From Caballeronia sp. INDeC2 (GTDB taxonomy: Bacteria > Pseudomonadota > Gammaproteobacteria > Burkholderiales > Burkholderiaceae): DNA of 36,225 bases. Made by a program: the position numbers and the translations under genes. This document shows positions 33,270 to 36,225 of this stretch, in pieces (the stretch's first letter is position 1; the number at the start of each line of letters is the position of its first letter). The notes below the pieces were generated by a model that saw nothing but the letters and a program-made list of their open reading frames with translations, made no database searches and was not told the DNA's origin. The stretch spans positions 1-36,225 of the forward strand of contig NZ_JALQDG010000006.1 of the NCBI RefSeq assembly GCF_023631325.1, written 5' to 3'.

Positions 33270-34782
33270 CTAGTGGAAGCGTTGCCCCGAATAACGCAAG
33301 GCCGCGATGAGCGGCGACGCGCGATAACGGTCTTCGCCGTAATGCGCCGCGAGATGGAGCAACACATCGTGAATGCGTGCGATGCCGATGCGCTCGCCCC
33401 ATGCAAACGGTCCGAGCGGGTAGTTGACGCCCTTCTCCATCGCAAGATCGAGATCGGCGCTCGTGCAAACGCCCTGATTCACCGCGTCCGCCGCTTCGTT
33501 GACGAACATCGCGACGGTGCGCATCACGGCCATGCCTGCTATATCGTTCAATGACACCACGGCATAGCCGGCCTTCGTCAATGCGCCGGCCGCGGCGGTA
33601 GGCATCGTCGGAACATCGACGCGCACGCGCGAGCGCGACGCTTTGCGCGGTCGCATAGTCGAGCGCGAGATCGATCAGCACGATGTTGTCGATGCCGAGC
33701 GCATGCGCGCGTTCGGTGGCGGTGCGGCCATCGGTGAGCAAGAGCCAGGCGTCGTCGATCTGCGCGATAAGGCCGGGCATATCGTTGCGATTGGGGCTTC
33801 CTTCGTCGAGACGCGCTTGCAGACGCTCGTACAACGGCGCGCTTTCACCGGGCACGATCGTCGATGGCGTGCGTACCTGCACCTCGATGCGCGCGGCAGG
33901 CTTCGCGGCATCGGCGCCATAGTCATAGAAGCCGCGACCCGTCTTGCGACCGAGAAACCCTGCGTTCACGAGTTCCTGCTGAATCAGCGAAGGCGTGAAG
34001 CGCGGATCGTTGAAATACGCGTTGAACACCGATTGCGTCACGGCGAAGTTCACGTCGTGACCGATCAGATCCATCAGCTCGAACGGGCCCATTCTGAAGC
34101 CACCCGAATCGCGCATGACGGCATCGATGCAAGCCACGTCCGCGCCTTGCTCGTTGAGCACGCGCAGCGCTTCGGCATAGAACGGCCGCGCCACGCGATT
34201 GACGATGAAACCCGGCGTCGACTTGGCATGAACCGGCTTCTTGCCCCATGCGGCCGACGTGGCATACACCGTCTGCACGACATCATCCGATGTAGCGAGT
34301 CCGCTTACGACTTCGACGAGCGCCATCAGCGGCGCAGGGTTGAAAAAGTGCATGCCGACCACGCGCGACGAATGCTTCAAGGGCGCGGCAATCGCCGTGA
34401 TCGAAATGGACGATGTGTTGGTCGCGAGTATGCACTCGGGCGACACGATGCTTTCGAGTTCGCTGAACAATCCCCGCTTGACGTCGAGCTTCTCAGCGAC
34501 GGCTTCGATGACGAGCGATGCGGTGCGCAAGTCCGCGAGGTTCGTGATGATGCGCACGCGGTCGATAGCCTCGTGTCCCGTCGTCTGATCGAGCTTCTTC
34601 TTGTCGATCAGACGCTGCACGCTCGTCGCAATGCTCGCGCGCGCCTTGTCGAGCGCTTTAGCGTCGAGATCGTAAAGCAGCACGATGTGTCCCGCGAGCG
34701 CCGCGACTTGCGCGATGCCCGCGCCCATCGCCCCCGCGCCGATCACGCCGACGACAGCCGATGTCCGGATGGCCTGTGTCAT
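33270..34782 (-). pseudogene. paaH: 3-hydroxyacyl-CoA dehydrogenase, frameshifted
   Basis: The N-terminal 75% (to about 33630) is a clear PaaH-type 3-hydroxyadipyl-CoA dehydrogenase: VVGVIGAGAMGAGIAQVAA (NAD binding), the EAVAEKLDVKRGLF and FFNPAPLMALVEVVSG blocks, and GRKTGRGFYDYG. The expected C-terminal domain continues in the next frame with AGYAVVSLNDIAGMAVMRTV and EAADAVNQGVC, on to the stop at 33270. The shift lies around 33625-33640 in a GC-alternating stretch; the intact product would be about 504 residues. As given, the first frame runs on to 33172 as Arg-rich nonsense overlapping paaK. It may be a real mutation or a sequencing error. It starts 12 bp after the thiolase stop. Confidence 0.85.
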
Positions 34783-34794
34783 GTTTCGCCGCCC

Positions 34795-35997
34795 TCAGAC
34801 GCGCTCGATCGCGATCGCGATGCCCTGGCCCACGCCGATGCACATCGTGCACAACGCATAGCGGCCGTTGCGGCGCTCGAGTTCGTACATCGCGGTCGTG
34901 ACGAGACGCGCGCCGGATGCGCCGAGCGGATGGCCGAGCGCGATGGCGCCGCCATTCGGATTCACGCGCGGATCGTCTTCCACGAGGCCCAGTTGACGCA
35001 GCACCGCGATGCCTCGCGATGCGAAGGCTTCATTCAGTTCGATGACGTCGAATTGCTCCAGCGCGAGCCCCGTGCGCGCGAGGAGCTTCTTCGTCGCGGG
35101 CGCGGGACCGATGCCCATGATGCGCGGCTCGACACCCGCCGTCGCCATGCCGACGATGCGCGCGCGCGGCGTGAGTCCATTGCGCTTCGCCGCTTCTTCG
35201 TTCGCGATGATGAGCGCGCATGCGCCGTCGTTCAACCCCGATGCATTGCCCGCGGTCACGCTGCCGTCAGGACGCACGACGCCCTTCAGTTTCGCGAGCG
35301 TTTCGAGCGTGGTTTCGCGCGGATGCTCGTCGCGATCGATCGCAATCGTTTCGCCCTTCTTTTGCGGCACGTTTACCGCAACGATCTCCTGCGCGAGCGT
35401 GCCATCGGCCTGTGCGCGCGCGGCGCGCTGCTGGCTGCGCAGTGCAAAGCGGTCCTGCGCATCGCGCGTGATGCCGAAATCGACGGCGACGTTCTCAGCG
35501 GTTTCGGGCATCGAATCGACGCCATAACGCTCGCGCATCGCGCGATTGATGAAACGCCAGCCGATGGTCGTATCGAAGATATCGGCCGAACGCGAGAAAG
35601 CGCTCGACGCCTTGCCCATCACGAAAGGCGCCCGTGTCATGCTCTCGACGCCGCCCGCGAGATACAGCGCGCCATCGCCCGCCTTGATGGCGCGCGCGGC
35701 GCTGCCGACCGCATCCATGCCCGAACCGCACAGGCGGTTGATCGTCGAGCCGGGCACGTCGATGGGCAAGCCCGCCAGCAGCCCCGACATGCGCGCGACG
35801 TTGCGGTTGTCCTCGCCTGCCTGATTCGCGCAGCCGTAGAGCACGTCGTCTACTTGCGCCCAGTCCACCGATGCGTTGCGTTTCATGAGCGCGGCGATGG
35901 GCACGGCGCCGAGATCGTCGGCGCGGACGTCCTTGAAAACGCCGCCATAGCGGCCGATGGGCGTGCGAATCGCATCGCAAATGAAGGCTTCAGTCAT
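34795..35997 (-). CDS. pcaF: 3-oxoadipyl-CoA thiolase
   Basis: The 400-residue protein is an acetyl-CoA acyltransferase with all catalytic residues: nucleophile Cys90 in NRLCGSGMDAV, His356 in IALGHPLGASGARL and Cys386 in CTMCIGVGQG. The start MTEAFICDAIRTPIGRYGG and the whole length match PcaF/PaaJ-type 3-oxoadipyl-CoA thiolases, which cleave 3-oxoadipyl-CoA to succinyl-CoA and acetyl-CoA, the last step of the phenylacetate and beta-ketoadipate routes. The symbol paaJ is equally possible. It is placed between paaE and paaH, which favours the phenylacetate role. Confidence 0.92.
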   Translation of the reverse strand: MTEAFICDAIRTPIGRYGGVFKDVRADDLGAVPIAALMKRNASVDWAQVDDVLYGCANQAGEDNRNVARMSGLLAGLPIDVPGSTINRLCGSGMDAVGSAARAIKAGDGALYLAGGVESMTRAPFVMGKASSAFSRSADIFDTTIGWRFINRAMRERYGVDSMPETAENVAVDFGITRDAQDRFALRSQQRAARAQADGTLAQEIVAVNVPQKKGETIAIDRDEHPRETTLETLAKLKGVVRPDGSVTAGNASGLNDGACALIIANEEAAKRNGLTPRARIVGMATAGVEPRIMGIGPAPATKKLLARTGLALEQFDVIELNEAFASRGIAVLRQLGLVEDDPRVNPNGGAIALGHPLGASGARLVTTAMYELERRNGRYALCTMCIGVGQGIAIAIERV

Positions 35998-36102
35998 GGC
36001 AAATCTCGATGTGAGGATGATCGATCGCAGCGAAGCCGCGCAATGGTTGCATTGCTAACGACTTCTCGCTTGAATTGATTGATTTGGAATCTTCGGCTTC
36101 GT

Positions 36103-36121
36103 GCGCATCGTTGCGATGCGC
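36103..36121. other. Short hairpin in the paaE-thiolase spacer
   Basis: GCGCATCG-TTG-CGATGCGC is a perfect 8-bp inverted repeat, 27 bp after the paaE stop in the 150-bp spacer before the thiolase gene. No T run follows. It may be an attenuating or mRNA-stabilising hairpin within one transcript, or mark the end of the paaABCDE transcript. Confidence 0.4.
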
Positions 36122-36147
36122 GTCTTTCGAGGGAATCAGAACGGCGT

Positions 36148-36225
36148 TTAACGCTCGTCGAAACTCACGACCACCCGCTCACTCACCGGATGACATTGGC
36201 AAGTCAGCACGAAACCGTCGTCGAT
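36148..36225 (-). CDS. paaE: Phenylacetyl-CoA epoxidase reductase subunit, C-terminal end only
   Basis: Only the last 25 residues lie in the window: a stretch with DGFVLTCQCHPVSERVVVSF, ending in DER. This matches the end of PaaE, the ferredoxin-NADP reductase-type subunit that feeds electrons to the PaaABCDE epoxidase; the Cys in LTCQ is the last ligand of its 2Fe-2S cluster. The rest of the gene lies beyond the right edge. It is 150 bp upstream of the thiolase gene, in the same direction. Confidence 0.85.
   Translation of the reverse strand: MDDGFVLTCQCHPVSERVVVSFDER

Noticed and set aside
33625..33640. Programmed ribosomal frameshift in paaH
   Set aside because: No slippery heptamer or downstream stimulatory structure is evident; a mutation or sequencing error explains it more simply.
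33643..36078. 811-codon plus-strand open frame opposite paaH and the thiolase
   Set aside because: Its composition (Arg, His, Asp) is a frame shadow of G/C-ending codons on the other strand, where conserved enzymes are encoded.

Overview
The window looks like a chromosomal segment of a Burkholderiaceae bacterium (Burkholderia, Paraburkholderia or Caballeronia type). This rests on the high G+C content with strong G/C at third codon positions, on family content typical of that group (DUF1488, DUF4142, DUF883, an SBP56-type protein, several DMT exporters, a NodT-type RND pump, phenylacetate genes), and on dense packing with short spacers. The genus is an inference. I saw no rRNA, tRNA, CRISPR array, insertion sequence or phage gene.

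Left part (1-9.8 kb). After an AT-richer, gene-free start comes a TPR/GT9-like glycosyltransferase. Small housekeeping and stress-type genes follow: a CBS-pair protein, a TFIIB-type zinc-ribbon protein, a beta-carbonic anhydrase, a DUF4142 exported protein, an FmdB zinc ribbon, a DUF1488 protein, a degenerate receiver protein and a DUF883-like membrane protein. Then come a DMT exporter, a YjlB-like cupin, two small Pro/Tyr/Gly-rich envelope proteins and a divergent LysR regulator.

Middle part (9.8-23.1 kb). A decayed class-II cyclic-nucleotide phosphodiesterase (MBL fold) is followed by a TehA/SLAC1 transporter, a small unknown protein, diacylglycerol kinase, an exported alpha/beta hydrolase whose signal peptide is built from an 18-bp tandem repeat, a lipoprotein, an NCS1 permease, a small unknown protein, a YihY-type membrane protein and a second DMT exporter. 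After a 490-bp gap with a perfect 12-bp hairpin, a single-TM Ala-rich protein overlaps a membrane diguanylate cyclase. RdgC, a third DMT exporter, a divergent Lrp/AsnC regulator and a small acidic protein close this part.

Right part (23.1-36.2 kb). A His-rich 51-residue membrane protein with its own terminator lies divergent from an SBP56/methanethiol oxidase gene and a downstream polytopic membrane protein, which suggests a possible metal-linked module. Everything further right is on the minus strand. Read in transcription order it is: the end of paaE, a 3-oxoadipyl-CoA thiolase, a frameshifted paaH, paaK, a terminator-like hairpin, and a three-gene RND efflux operon (inner-membrane permease, adaptor, outer-membrane factor). 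The most notable oddities are the paaH frameshift inside an otherwise intact phenylacetate operon, the phosphodiesterase pseudogene, the signal-peptide repeat and the His-rich small protein beside SBP56.
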